A DNA stretch of 64,000 nt from Paraburkholderia madseniana (lineage in GTDB: Bacteria; Pseudomonadota; Gammaproteobacteria; Burkholderiales; Burkholderiaceae). The stretch is from the NCBI RefSeq assembly GCF_009690905.1, contig NZ_VOSW01000048.1, positions 1 through 64,000 of the forward strand, read 5' to 3'. Shown here one piece after another: positions 1-8,028 of the stretch (position 1 is its first letter; every line of letters begins with the position of its first letter). The notes beneath the pieces are model-generated. The model did not search any database. It saw only the letters and a list, made by a program, of their open reading frames with translations, and was not told the origin of the DNA. Made by a program: the position numbers and the translations under genes.

Positions 1-1083
1 GCCATATAACTGCCCCGCTCCCCCGAGACCATTCGAGATGCCGTTTCCACCCGCACCCCAGAAGCTATCGCCCCCATTGCCGCCCAGCGAATTGAGCAGA
101 TTGAGACCGGCTGTGCCGGGGCTACCGCGGCGCACGAAAATAATATTTCCGGTGCCGGTTGGAGCGGCAGATGGGGCGGCAGGGGGCGCTCCAACGTCGG
201 CGCTGCCGCCGCTGCCGCCCGTTGTTACCCCAGCATTCCCGCCCGGACCGCCAGGGCAAACACAGATGGTCCCGAGCGAAGTTCCGGTGCCCGCATTGCC
301 CGCGGCGCCCGTAACGCCCGTGCCGCCCGAGCCAATCGTCACAGGCGTGCTCGCCAGCGTCGGCAAACGAACAATTGCGAACGTGCCGCCCGAGCCACCG
401 CTGCCGCCGGAAACATTGCCTGACGCCGTCGCCTGCGAACCGCCGCCAGCGCCGCCATCCCCCTGCACCCATGCAAAGCCATTCGTCGCGCCGGGCGTTG
501 GCGTATAGGTGCCGGTCGCGGTAATCAGCTGGATATTGACCAGAGCGCCATGGCCGAAATTGGTGCTGGTGAGCTGCAAATTCGTGCCGTCATACGTGAC
601 CTCGAAAACCTGCCCGTTGGCGAGGTCCCCCGGCGCCAGCGCGGCCGATCCATTCTTGACGACCGGTACCGCGCCGAGGCCATTGACGTTCAGCGTCACC
701 GCGTTGGTAGCATTCGCACCCGCCGTGATGCCCCGGAATTTCTGCCCTTTCGCATAGGCCGCGGGCGCAATGTTCGCTGCGCCGGTGATCGTATCGGTTC
801 CGCTGACGGTGCCGAGCCAGGTAGGAGTACCATTCTGGAAGTCCTGCACCGAGATCGGCTGCTTCTGCGCGATGGCGTTTGCGATATTCGTGAGCGTGAA
901 GCCGCCCATCGGGATATTGGCCGCGGCCTGCTGCTGACCGTCCTTTGTCAGGCAGATGGACAGGCCCGCTGCGAAGTCGGCATCCTGCCCCTGCATGCGC
1001 GAGGAACTGATATTCAGGCCGTTCGCTGCATCGGTCTGCCAGTTATAGACAGTCGTAAAACTGCCGTTTCCGTTAAAAGGCAT
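1..1083 (-). CDS. Glycine-rich tail fibre protein, C-terminus beyond window
   Basis: The minus-strand frame is open from ATG 1083 (preceded by AGGGG, 6 nt spacing) to the window edge with no stop, giving 361 visible codons. The first ~190 residues look like a phage tail-fibre shaft, with 'NIPMGGFTLTNIANAIAQ' typical of Bcep22-type fibres. From about residue 200 it becomes very Gly/Ala/Ser rich with GGSGG and GGTG runs, like the glycine-rich fibre or adhesin tips that vary between phages. It is last in the visible minus-strand virion block. Function is inferred from composition and position; the tip, where receptor specificity would lie, is not visible. Confidence 0.75.
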   Translation of the reverse strand, partial: MPFNGNGSFTTVYNWQTDAANGLNISSSRMQGQDADFAAGLSICLTKDGQQQAAANIPMGGFTLTNIANAIAQKQPISVQDFQNGTPTWLGTVSGTDTITGAANIAPAAYAKGQKFRGITAGANATNAVTLNVNGLGAVPVVKNGSAALAPGDLANGQVFEVTYDGTNLQLTSTNFGHGALVNIQLITATGTYTPTPGATNGFAWVQGDGGAGGGSQATASGNVSGGSGGSGGTFAIVRLPTLASTPVTIGSGGTGVTGAAGNAGTGTSLGTICVCPGGPGGNAGVTTGGSGGSADVGAPPAAPSAAPTGTGNIIFVRRGSPGTAGLNLLNSLGGNGGDSFWGAGGNGISNGLGGAGQLYG

Positions 1084-1157
1084 TGCGAACCCCTATGCAA
1101 AATTCAATAACCGCGCTTGCGCCAATGATGTGTGTGGTCATTTACCTGATCCTGAAG

Positions 1158-3299
1158 TCATCGGTTCGGGCCTGGCGCACGTGGCGCCTGCTGCAACAGC
1201 AGCGCTCCCAGGGCGTTCTGCGTCGGGGAATTAACCGGCTGCTGCGCCGCATCTGATAGCCGCGCCGCGAGCGCGCGATTGACCAGCGCGCGGTTCTGCG
1301 CGTTCTCGATCAGACCGCCGACATACGGAATCCGCTTGACGCCCTGTCCGACCATCGAACCGAGTGCCGAAGCAGTATTCGAGGTGTTGACCGGCGCCGA
1401 CGAAGGGAACGCGTTCATATACGAGCCCACACGCCCAATCGCATTGAGTTGATTGATCTCATCCGGCGTGTAGAACGCACCTAGCTTTGTCGGCCCGAAC
1501 GCCTGCATCTGCTGCGCGTAGCCCGCCGGCTTGAACGGCGCATCCCCTGCGACGTTGTTCCCGAATCCCTTCAGCGCGAGCTGCGCACCGATCTGGTTGC
1601 GTGCCTCGGTGAATGCGGCCGGATCCTGCGAGCGCAACAGATTCGCCATTGCGCTGACCTGATCTGTCTTGCCGCCAATGACGAACTTGCGAACGAAGTC
1701 GTCCGGGTTGATCGTGCCGGATGCGGCCGCTTCCAATGCCGGAATCTGTTCCTGAAGATCAAATCGCTGCTTGGCAAGCGCGCGGGCCGGCGCATAGACG
1801 CCGCCCTGATCGTCGGCGGACAGAATTGCATTTTTGACGCTATTGCGCAGCGTGCCGAGCGCGGCGTTCGTCGCCGGGTCATTACTCTGATTCGAGTTGA
1901 TGACCTTCAGCAGATTTTCGGCGTTCTCGATTGAAAACGTCTTCTGCTGCGTGCCGCCCATCAGCCCGAGTTGGTTGAAGTTGTTGCGCACGCCGCTTGG
2001 CACCTTGTCGCCGAAGTTATTCAGCACCTGCGCATAGTCCTGCGCGAGACCAGTCAGCGGCACATCCAGATTCTTCCCGCTCGATGCGCGCGCCGCGGCA
2101 TAGGCTTCGGTGACGTTCTGGCGCATTCCATCGTCGATGGCTTTCAGCGAGCCCGTCAGCGCGGAGCCGGCCTGGAATGTATCAGCAGGATTGCCGGCGA
2201 GACCATAGAGCGCCTGCTGAAGTTGCGTATTTAGCTGATTGAAGCGATTCGTCAGCGGCTCGCCCACGCCTGCTATACCGCGCATATTCTGCTCAAGCGC
2301 ATATTGCGTCGGATCGCGCGTAATCATTCCGAGCGTCGGCTGCATACCGAGTGCCTGAAAGTCCTGATTGCGCAGCGCTGCGGCGGCATTGAGGCCCGGG
2401 TTCTGCTGGATCGCCGCGGCTACCTGCTGCTTTGCGGGCGATAGCATTGCGCCCGGGTTGTTCGGGTCTATCGGGCCGGTCATGGAGGCTTCGGGCGCAT
2501 AGGAGAGCCGCGCTTGTGGACCCAGTTCATTGATAGCCTGATCGACGCCCGAATCGGCCAGCGATGCGGCCGCGGCCGGCGTGATCGGAGGGACGCTAAT
2601 CGAACGCGGGGTGAGCGCGCGAATACCTGCGGTGCCGAGCGATCCAGCGCCCACTCCGGCGGTTCCACCGAGGAGTGCCGCGCCGATCTGCCAACCTGGG
2701 CCGAGTCCGAGCTCACGCGCAGCGCCTGATCCTGCGCCCGCGCCTGCCGAACCCATGATCTGCATCCCAGGGGCGGCTCGCAAACTATTCCCGATAGCGG
2801 AAATGATGGGCGATGAGGCACCCGTCAAGACGCGCCCTAATCCGCGCGAGGCTGCGGTAGATGCCATCGCGCTTGCGGCATCTTGCACGACGCGCTCGGT
2901 GGAATTCGCCGGCTGCGGCAGGCCGACCGCATTCTCGCCTTTCTGGATGACCTGTGAAGGCATCTGCAGATCAGGGATATGCGTCCCCGCCAGCGAATTG
3001 ATGCCATGACTCGCGAGATTGACGCCGGTATTCAGCGCATCGCCAATCATCGCCGGGAGTGCGGTTATGCCCGTTGCGCCTGCACGCGCGGTTAGTCCCA
3101 CCTGACGCGCGAGTTGCCCGGCAGCGGATGGCGATGCTGCGCCTCCCGAAGCGCCCGCTGCCGACGCCGGGACTGGAGCCGCCGCATCAGCGAGGAACTG
3201 TGCCGCAAGACCGGTCGCGCCCGATGCTGGCGCAGCCGAACCCGCACCTGCCGGCGTAGCGCTCGCATCAGCCAGGAACTGGGCGGCCAGATCGGTCAT
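1158..3299 (-). CDS. Ala/Gly-rich internal virion (ejection-type) protein
   Basis: This 713-residue protein starts at ATG 3299, overlapping the stop of the upstream gene as ATGA. It opens with two copies of the nonapeptide LAAQFLADA (residues ~4-12 and ~31-39). Residues ~165-230 hold long Gly/Ala hydrophobic stretches that could enter membranes. The rest is predicted largely helical. Size, composition and position among virion genes fit the internal proteins that podoviruses eject ahead of their DNA. I do not recognise a named domain, so the role is inference. Confidence 0.7.
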   Translation of the reverse strand: MTDLAAQFLADASATPAGAGSAAPASGATGLAAQFLADAAAPVPASAAGASGGAASPSAAGQLARQVGLTARAGATGITALPAMIGDALNTGVNLASHGINSLAGTHIPDLQMPSQVIQKGENAVGLPQPANSTERVVQDAASAMASTAASRGLGRVLTGASSPIISAIGNSLRAAPGMQIMGSAGAGAGSGAARELGLGPGWQIGAALLGGTAGVGAGSLGTAGIRALTPRSISVPPITPAAAASLADSGVDQAINELGPQARLSYAPEASMTGPIDPNNPGAMLSPAKQQVAAAIQQNPGLNAAAALRNQDFQALGMQPTLGMITRDPTQYALEQNMRGIAGVGEPLTNRFNQLNTQLQQALYGLAGNPADTFQAGSALTGSLKAIDDGMRQNVTEAYAAARASSGKNLDVPLTGLAQDYAQVLNNFGDKVPSGVRNNFNQLGLMGGTQQKTFSIENAENLLKVINSNQSNDPATNAALGTLRNSVKNAILSADDQGGVYAPARALAKQRFDLQEQIPALEAAASGTINPDDFVRKFVIGGKTDQVSAMANLLRSQDPAAFTEARNQIGAQLALKGFGNNVAGDAPFKPAGYAQQMQAFGPTKLGAFYTPDEINQLNAIGRVGSYMNAFPSSAPVNTSNTASALGSMVGQGVKRIPYVGGLIENAQNRALVNRALAARLSDAAQQPVNSPTQNALGALLLQQAPRAPGPNR

Positions 3300-5266
3300 T
3301 GCAGTGCTCCGAGGCTCTGAAGCGCCTGGATCTTCGTGACGATCTTCGGGTCCTGCTGCATCAGGCTCTTGGCGAATGCCGAGCGCGCAACCGGATCTTT
3401 GATATTCGCATACTGGAAGATGCGCGGATCGGCGTTCTGGTCGAACTGAAGCTCCGTAGTGTTATAGGCCTGCGGATTACCGGCATTGCGCAACGGCGCC
3501 ATCAGGCGAGCTTTGGCCTGCGTCAGAGAATTGACGCCGACGAGGTTATCGGAGGCCTCGCCAATCGCCGCCATATCCATCTTGCGTCCCGGATAGGCAG
3601 ATTCAAGAATCGAGCGCGCCGAGTCCGTTCCCATGCCGCCCTGACCGAGCCGGGAAATGATCTGGTTCTGGTATTTGTCGAGCAGATTATTTGCCGTTAC
3701 CGCGTCCTGCGCCTGCGGACTGCCGGCGAGCGCAAGCAGGCTATTTGCATAGCCCAATTTGTCGCTCATCTGTCCGAGATTGGCCTTTGCCGCGAGCGAT
3801 TTGATGTTTTGCAGATAGGAAGTCGTAATCTGCGCTTGCTGATTTGCCGCATTCAGATCTGTCCATTTCTTCGACATTTCATTTTGCAGATTAGTCGCGT
3901 TAGTAGTGGCGTTGGCCTGCGCACCCATCGGCGGGGCCGCATAGATTGCCCCTCCTGCCGCCGGTGCCGCGCCTTGCGCTTGTGGCGCACCGCTGCCGCC
4001 AAACACAGCGCCCGGTCCGTTCTCGTGCAGCATAATCGCCGCCGACAGCGCGAGACGTTCGGCGGGATTGGTGAGATCGACCTTCTGGTTGGCGGGGATG
4101 CCGAGGCGAGAGGTCACATCCTTGATATAGGCCGGTGCATTAGCTGGCGAGCCGACCCATTTCGTGATCGCATCTCCAACCGTCTTGACTTTCGGATCTT
4201 TCGCATAGCTCGCGAGGTTCTGATCCATCGCCTGCACGCCGGTTTGCATATCCGGATATTTCGCGACGGCGCCGCCCGGTGATACCGCACCCGGATTGTT
4301 ATTGCGCAATGGGAGTGGAACTGAGCCGGTAGCAGCCTGCGTGCGGCTCATGACTGGCAGCGGGTTACCCGAAGCGTCGACGCCGCTTGTGAATGGCAAT
4401 TGGCTGCCCTCGCCGGCCGTCTCCGCAGCTTTCTGCGCGCCCATCAGTTCATTCGCACCCGCCAGCGCGCCCACGCCTGCGAGATTCCCGCTCGCATCAA
4501 AGACTGGCTGCCCATTGGCCGGCACATTCGGCGAGTAGTACATCGGCTGATTGGTGCGCGGATCACGCGCGATAGTGCCAGGCGTGCCCTGATTCGGCGC
4601 CACATAGTTATTCTTGAACAGCGCTGCCGCATTCGCCGCCACCGGATCCATATGCGCCGCAAGCGCCATCCGCGTAGCATCGGTGGGCGTCAGAAATCCC
4701 ATGCGCGCCTTCGCATATTCTTCGGGCGCCATCATGTAAAGCTGCCTGGACTCGGCCGCCGTCATGCCTGGAATCGAGAAAGTACCGGGCCTTGTTACGG
4801 TCTGCGTCGGCGTTGCAACGCCATTCTGCTGAAGCATCGCGCCGAGTTGCTGAGGACTCGGTGTGCCTTGCATGCCACCCATGCCAGCAGTCGGCCCAGT
4901 AAGTCCGCCACTGTCAGCACCAGAAGCAACCGGTGGCGCAGATTGCGCGACCGGCTGCTGCTGATCCTGCCCGAAGGCGTTCCCATACATCTGCCCCATG
5001 ATCTGCGCCTGCTGCCCCATCGAATCGCGCGAGATCTTGTTGCCGACATACATGTTCGCCATCTTGGCGAGACCTTCGAGCGGACTGATGCGATAGCCCA
5101 TGCCGCCCACCTGCCGGCTGCTCGTGTCGATCGGCGCGAGACCCTGCTGAAGGAGCGCCTGCCCGATAGCCTGTTGCTGCTGCAACTGCATCAGGCTTTG
5201 CTGCTGATCCGGCGGCAGAAGCGCCAGCATTGGGCTCATCCCGAGGCCGGTTTGATTCGTCGGCAT
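3296..5266 (-). CDS. Virion protein with peptidoglycan-degrading-like domain
   Basis: This is a 656-residue protein. Residues ~1-200 are Gln/Met/Gly rich and low complexity. A central segment (~320-420) has the pattern LRNNNPGAV, then DMQTGVQAMDQNL, DAITKW, APAYIKDV and AIMLHENG. This matches the RNNNPGNI-type domain found in phage structural and lysozyme-like proteins annotated as muralytic. The C-terminal third is helical. Enclosed by other internal-virion candidates, it could be the transglycosylase-type ejection protein that opens the cell wall for DNA entry. Enzymatic activity is inferred from motif memory only. Confidence 0.65.
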   Translation of the reverse strand: MPTNQTGLGMSPMLALLPPDQQQSLMQLQQQQAIGQALLQQGLAPIDTSSRQVGGMGYRISPLEGLAKMANMYVGNKISRDSMGQQAQIMGQMYGNAFGQDQQQPVAQSAPPVASGADSGGLTGPTAGMGGMQGTPSPQQLGAMLQQNGVATPTQTVTRPGTFSIPGMTAAESRQLYMMAPEEYAKARMGFLTPTDATRMALAAHMDPVAANAAALFKNNYVAPNQGTPGTIARDPRTNQPMYYSPNVPANGQPVFDASGNLAGVGALAGANELMGAQKAAETAGEGSQLPFTSGVDASGNPLPVMSRTQAATGSVPLPLRNNNPGAVSPGGAVAKYPDMQTGVQAMDQNLASYAKDPKVKTVGDAITKWVGSPANAPAYIKDVTSRLGIPANQKVDLTNPAERLALSAAIMLHENGPGAVFGGSGAPQAQGAAPAAGGAIYAAPPMGAQANATTNATNLQNEMSKKWTDLNAANQQAQITTSYLQNIKSLAAKANLGQMSDKLGYANSLLALAGSPQAQDAVTANNLLDKYQNQIISRLGQGGMGTDSARSILESAYPGRKMDMAAIGEASDNLVGVNSLTQAKARLMAPLRNAGNPQAYNTTELQFDQNADPRIFQYANIKDPVARSAFAKSLMQQDPKIVTKIQALQSLGALQ

Positions 5267-5267
5267 T

Positions 5268-6284
5268 TCAATAGCCTCCGTAAGGGCCGTAACCGCCCAT
5301 CTGCTGAAGCATCAGGTGACCGAGTAGCGATTGCTGCGGCGTCTGCGATACAGCCTGGCGACTCGGCATATAGCTGGGGGGCAGGAGGATTGCAGTCGGC
5401 GGCGGTCCCGCGCTGTTCTGCGAGTTGCCCTGCTGATCCTGTTGGTTCGCCTGGTTGGCGCGCTGCCCCGCGAGTTGGCTTTGCTGTTTCAGGATCTGCT
5501 GCGCGAAGTCCGTCAGGCCGCCCATGTTCAGGCCGCCCATCGAGGCGCCCCCGATGTTCGAGAGGCCCGCCGTCTCGCCAGAAATGCCACCGCCGAGCGC
5601 ACCACTCGCGGTGCCAGTCATGCCACCGCCCGGCGTCAGGCCACTGAACAGACCGGTGGGCGCCGAGCCCAGCGCGCCGCCCATATCCGCGCCACCCATG
5701 ACGCTACCGAGTCCGGAGCCGCCGGCTGAGACCGTTCCTGTCAGGCCAGCATCGCCGAGCGAGCCCGCACCGCCGAAGAATCCGCCGAGTCCGGTTGCGC
5801 CAGCACCGCCGCCAACGTCGGCACCGAGGCCGCCGCCAAGACCGAACAGGCTCGACAGGCCGCCTCCTGCGCCTCCCGCTGCACCGGCTCCAGCACCGGC
5901 GCCGCCGGCCGCGCCTGCCGCTGCTCCAGCGCCCCCACCTTCGGCACCGCCGAGTGCGCCCGCGAGCGCGCCGCCCGAGAAAGCCGAGCCGATCGCAAGG
6001 CCAATCGAATCACCGGGCTTCGCCGCGCTGAGATTCGCGACGTTGTTCACCATCGGGATCTTGCGCAGCGGATTGATAGTCTGATCGACCTCGTTAAGCG
6101 GCTTCGCAATCGGCTCCAGCACGCGGTTCGTTGCGTCCGGAATCGTGCGCGATGTGAAGTCGGCCCATTTGCCGCCCGAGATCCATGAAAGCGGATCGGT
6201 CCAGCGCTGGATATGCTCGCCGGCATAGCCGACAGGCGAATCCTGGTTGCCGCTTGAGAGAGTGTTGCCAAAGAGCCAGGACAC
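5268..6284 (-). CDS. Gly/Ala-rich virion protein
   Basis: The 338-residue protein starts at GTG 6284, placed 7 nt after GGGAG; the nearby ATG is in another frame. Residues 1-100 are a mixed globular part (MSWLFGNTL...). Residues ~105-260 are almost pure Gly/Ala/Ser/Leu, and the C-terminus is Gln-rich and ends in Gly-Tyr repeats. It lies between two virion genes with 1-2 nt spacing, so it is probably a structural or ejection component. No family recognised. Confidence 0.6.
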   Translation of the reverse strand: MSWLFGNTLSSGNQDSPVGYAGEHIQRWTDPLSWISGGKWADFTSRTIPDATNRVLEPIAKPLNEVDQTINPLRKIPMVNNVANLSAAKPGDSIGLAIGSAFSGGALAGALGGAEGGGAGAAAGAAGGAGAGAGAAGGAGGGLSSLFGLGGGLGADVGGGAGATGLGGFFGGAGSLGDAGLTGTVSAGGSGLGSVMGGADMGGALGSAPTGLFSGLTPGGGMTGTASGALGGGISGETAGLSNIGGASMGGLNMGGLTDFAQQILKQQSQLAGQRANQANQQDQQGNSQNSAGPPPTAILLPPSYMPSRQAVSQTPQQSLLGHLMLQQMGGYGPYGGY

Positions 6285-6285
6285 A

Positions 6286-7473
6286 TCAGTCTCCCAGCAA
6301 GCGTTCGTAGTTCACCGCATCGAAGCCGCTTGACGTGCGAATGACCGCCTGCGGATCGACGCGCCTGACCTCATCGGCCATCACGCCGTGACGCTCGGTG
6401 CCCGGCTCATCCCACACATAGCGATAGCGGTAGAAATTCACGCCATCTTTCAGCGGGCCAATCGCTTCGATATCGGTCTTCAGACGGCGGTCTGACATCA
6501 TGCTCGACATCATCGGCATAGCCGCGGCGCCGAGACCAAACAGGCCGCTCTTGGTCGAGTTCGACGCGCCAGTGCTCGCGTTGTAGGCGTTGAGCTGGCC
6601 TTGATACTGGTTCTGGAAAGCCTGCGCGATATTCGCCGGATTCGCGGCAGACTGCGCGGTGCCGGTGTTGCCTGGCACAAGGCCAGCGAGGCTCTGCAAT
6701 TGCGAATACGGAAGTTGCGCGAGCGAGGCCTGCTGTCCGTAGTTCGTGCCCTGCTGATTCAGCAAATTGCCCTGCTCGCCCACCGCCGCGAGATTATTGT
6801 TCAGCATCTGCGAGCCGATCTGCGCACCTGTGAGCGTCGACTGATTCGCCGCATTGCTATAGGCCTGCTGCTTCGAATTGTTGAAATTCGTCATCGCATT
6901 GTCGTAAGCCTGAGAACCGGGCGTGAGGCCCTGATTGGCAAGCTGCGACTCAAGACTTGATTGCCCCTGCTTGAACTGCGGATCGAGATATTGCGTCTGT
7001 GCGGCATAGGCGGCCTCGCGCCCCTGCGTATTGGCGTCCTGTGCGGCCTGCGGATTGATCTGCGAGCCGAGGGCCGCCAATTGCGAATTGACGCCACCCA
7101 GCCCATAGATTGAGCTTTGCGTCTGCCCGGTCGAGTTGCCGGCGGCACCCATCGCGTTATTGATGAGGCCCTGCAACGGCGCGCTTGCACCGATGGTCGT
7201 CTGGTAGATCGGGGCGCCGGTGGAGGGATCGGTGCCGACCTCGTTCGATTGCTGCGAGCCGAACGGATTCGAGTAGTTATTGAGATTGATCGCCTTGTTG
7301 AAGGCGGCCGTATTCTCATTGGTCTGCGTCGTAGCGCCTGCGACCGTATAAGGATTGGGAGCGCTCGGCGCGCTGCCGCCCTTGCCGCCTTCAAGCGTCG
7401 CGGGACGATTCTTGCCAAAGGCTCGCTGAAAGCCGAGCGCCGGCAGATCAGGAAATTCGTTCAAGTGCCGCAC
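6286..7473 (-). CDS. Tail fibre protein with C-terminal S74 chaperone domain
   Basis: This 395-residue protein starts at GTG 7473 with GGAGAGG upstream. Residues ~30-310 are Gln/Asn/Ala-rich repeats without aromatic clusters, as in extended fibre or head-fibre shafts. The last ~65 residues carry the Peptidase_S74 intramolecular chaperone signature: SDRRLKTDIEAIG, FYRYRYVW, HGVMADEV, VNYERLLG. In that family the domain trimerises the fibre and then cuts itself off at the Ser of the SDRR motif. It overlaps the GNAT gene upstream by 26 nt. Chaperone assignment is strong; the exact virion location is inferred. Confidence 0.8.
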   Translation of the reverse strand: MRHLNEFPDLPALGFQRAFGKNRPATLEGGKGGSAPSAPNPYTVAGATTQTNENTAAFNKAINLNNYSNPFGSQQSNEVGTDPSTGAPIYQTTIGASAPLQGLINNAMGAAGNSTGQTQSSIYGLGGVNSQLAALGSQINPQAAQDANTQGREAAYAAQTQYLDPQFKQGQSSLESQLANQGLTPGSQAYDNAMTNFNNSKQQAYSNAANQSTLTGAQIGSQMLNNNLAAVGEQGNLLNQQGTNYGQQASLAQLPYSQLQSLAGLVPGNTGTAQSAANPANIAQAFQNQYQGQLNAYNASTGASNSTKSGLFGLGAAAMPMMSSMMSDRRLKTDIEAIGPLKDGVNFYRYRYVWDEPGTERHGVMADEVRRVDPQAVIRTSSGFDAVNYERLLGD

Positions 7474-7897
7474 GCAGCCTCTCCCCTAGGAAGCGGCATT
7501 CATTCCTGAGCATGCCGTAAATGACCATATCGCAGCCATCGGTCGCGCCTTCGCGCAGGACGCCTTCGCGCCGGAAACCGAGGTGCTCGTCGAAGTGCAT
7601 GGCCGCCTCGTTATCCAGGCGCACAAGGCCCGTTACGCGGCGGCAGCCGAGTTGAATGAAGGGATAGCGGAAGGCGGCAGCGAGAAAGGCTGGCGTCATC
7701 CAGTGACGCGAGCCATCAGAAGCCACGTGCATCAGGATCGCGGCCTTCGTGTAGTTGGTGAACAGCACGCCCGCAACGAGCCTGCTGTCCTGCTCAAGCC
7801 CGATCGCGGTGTAATCGCGTCCATAGGATTCCTCGCCGGTGCGCTCGGCGACGAAGAGCATGATTCGTTCGGGTTGGTGCCAGATAATGCGTTTCAT
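7448..7897 (-). CDS. GNAT-family N-acetyltransferase inside the virion operon
   Basis: This is a 149-residue protein if the internal ATG at 7897 (MKRIIWHQ) is used. The frame extends 20 codons further up, but that part reads as non-coding. The core has the GNAT layout: VAGVLFTNY (strand 4), then FIQLGCRRVTGLV and NEAAMHFDEHLGFRREG, the typical strand 5-helix 4 segment of acetyl-CoA transferases. The reading frame overlaps the fibre gene downstream, so it is co-translated with structural genes. Similar enzymes sit in tail modules of several podophages; the substrate is unknown and could be a virion or host protein. Confidence 0.8.
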   Translation of the reverse strand: MKRIIWHQPERIMLFVAERTGEESYGRDYTAIGLEQDSRLVAGVLFTNYTKAAILMHVASDGSRHWMTPAFLAAAFRYPFIQLGCRRVTGLVRLDNEAAMHFDEHLGFRREGVLREGATDGCDMVIYGMLRNECRFLGERLRAALERIS

Positions 7898-7911
7898 CGG
7901 TGGTTTCCCGA

Positions 7912-7956
7912 TGCGCAAAGCTGGCTGCACTGGAGGCGCGCATTCTGCTTTGCGCA
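7912..7956. repeat. 9-bp inverted repeat upstream of the GNAT gene
   Basis: TGCGCAAAG at 7912-7920 pairs with CTTTGCGCA at 7948-7956 across 27 nt. It occupies the 131-nt gap between the tail gene ending at 8029 and the GNAT start at 7897, the largest gap in this part of the operon. It could form a stem in the mRNA that adjusts expression between the two modules, or be a regulator site. No T-tract follows. Confidence 0.4.
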
Positions 7957-8028
7957 CCTTTTACAGGAGTCGTGAGACCCGCATGCATGAAGATGGAAAA
8001 TCTGCCGCCGAGTATAGGCAGCGGGAAA

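Noticed and set aside
3299..5647. Long plus-strand frames (327 and 415 residues) opposite virion genes
   Set aside because: Arg/His-rich shadow composition, and both lie wholly antisense to tightly packed minus-strand genes.
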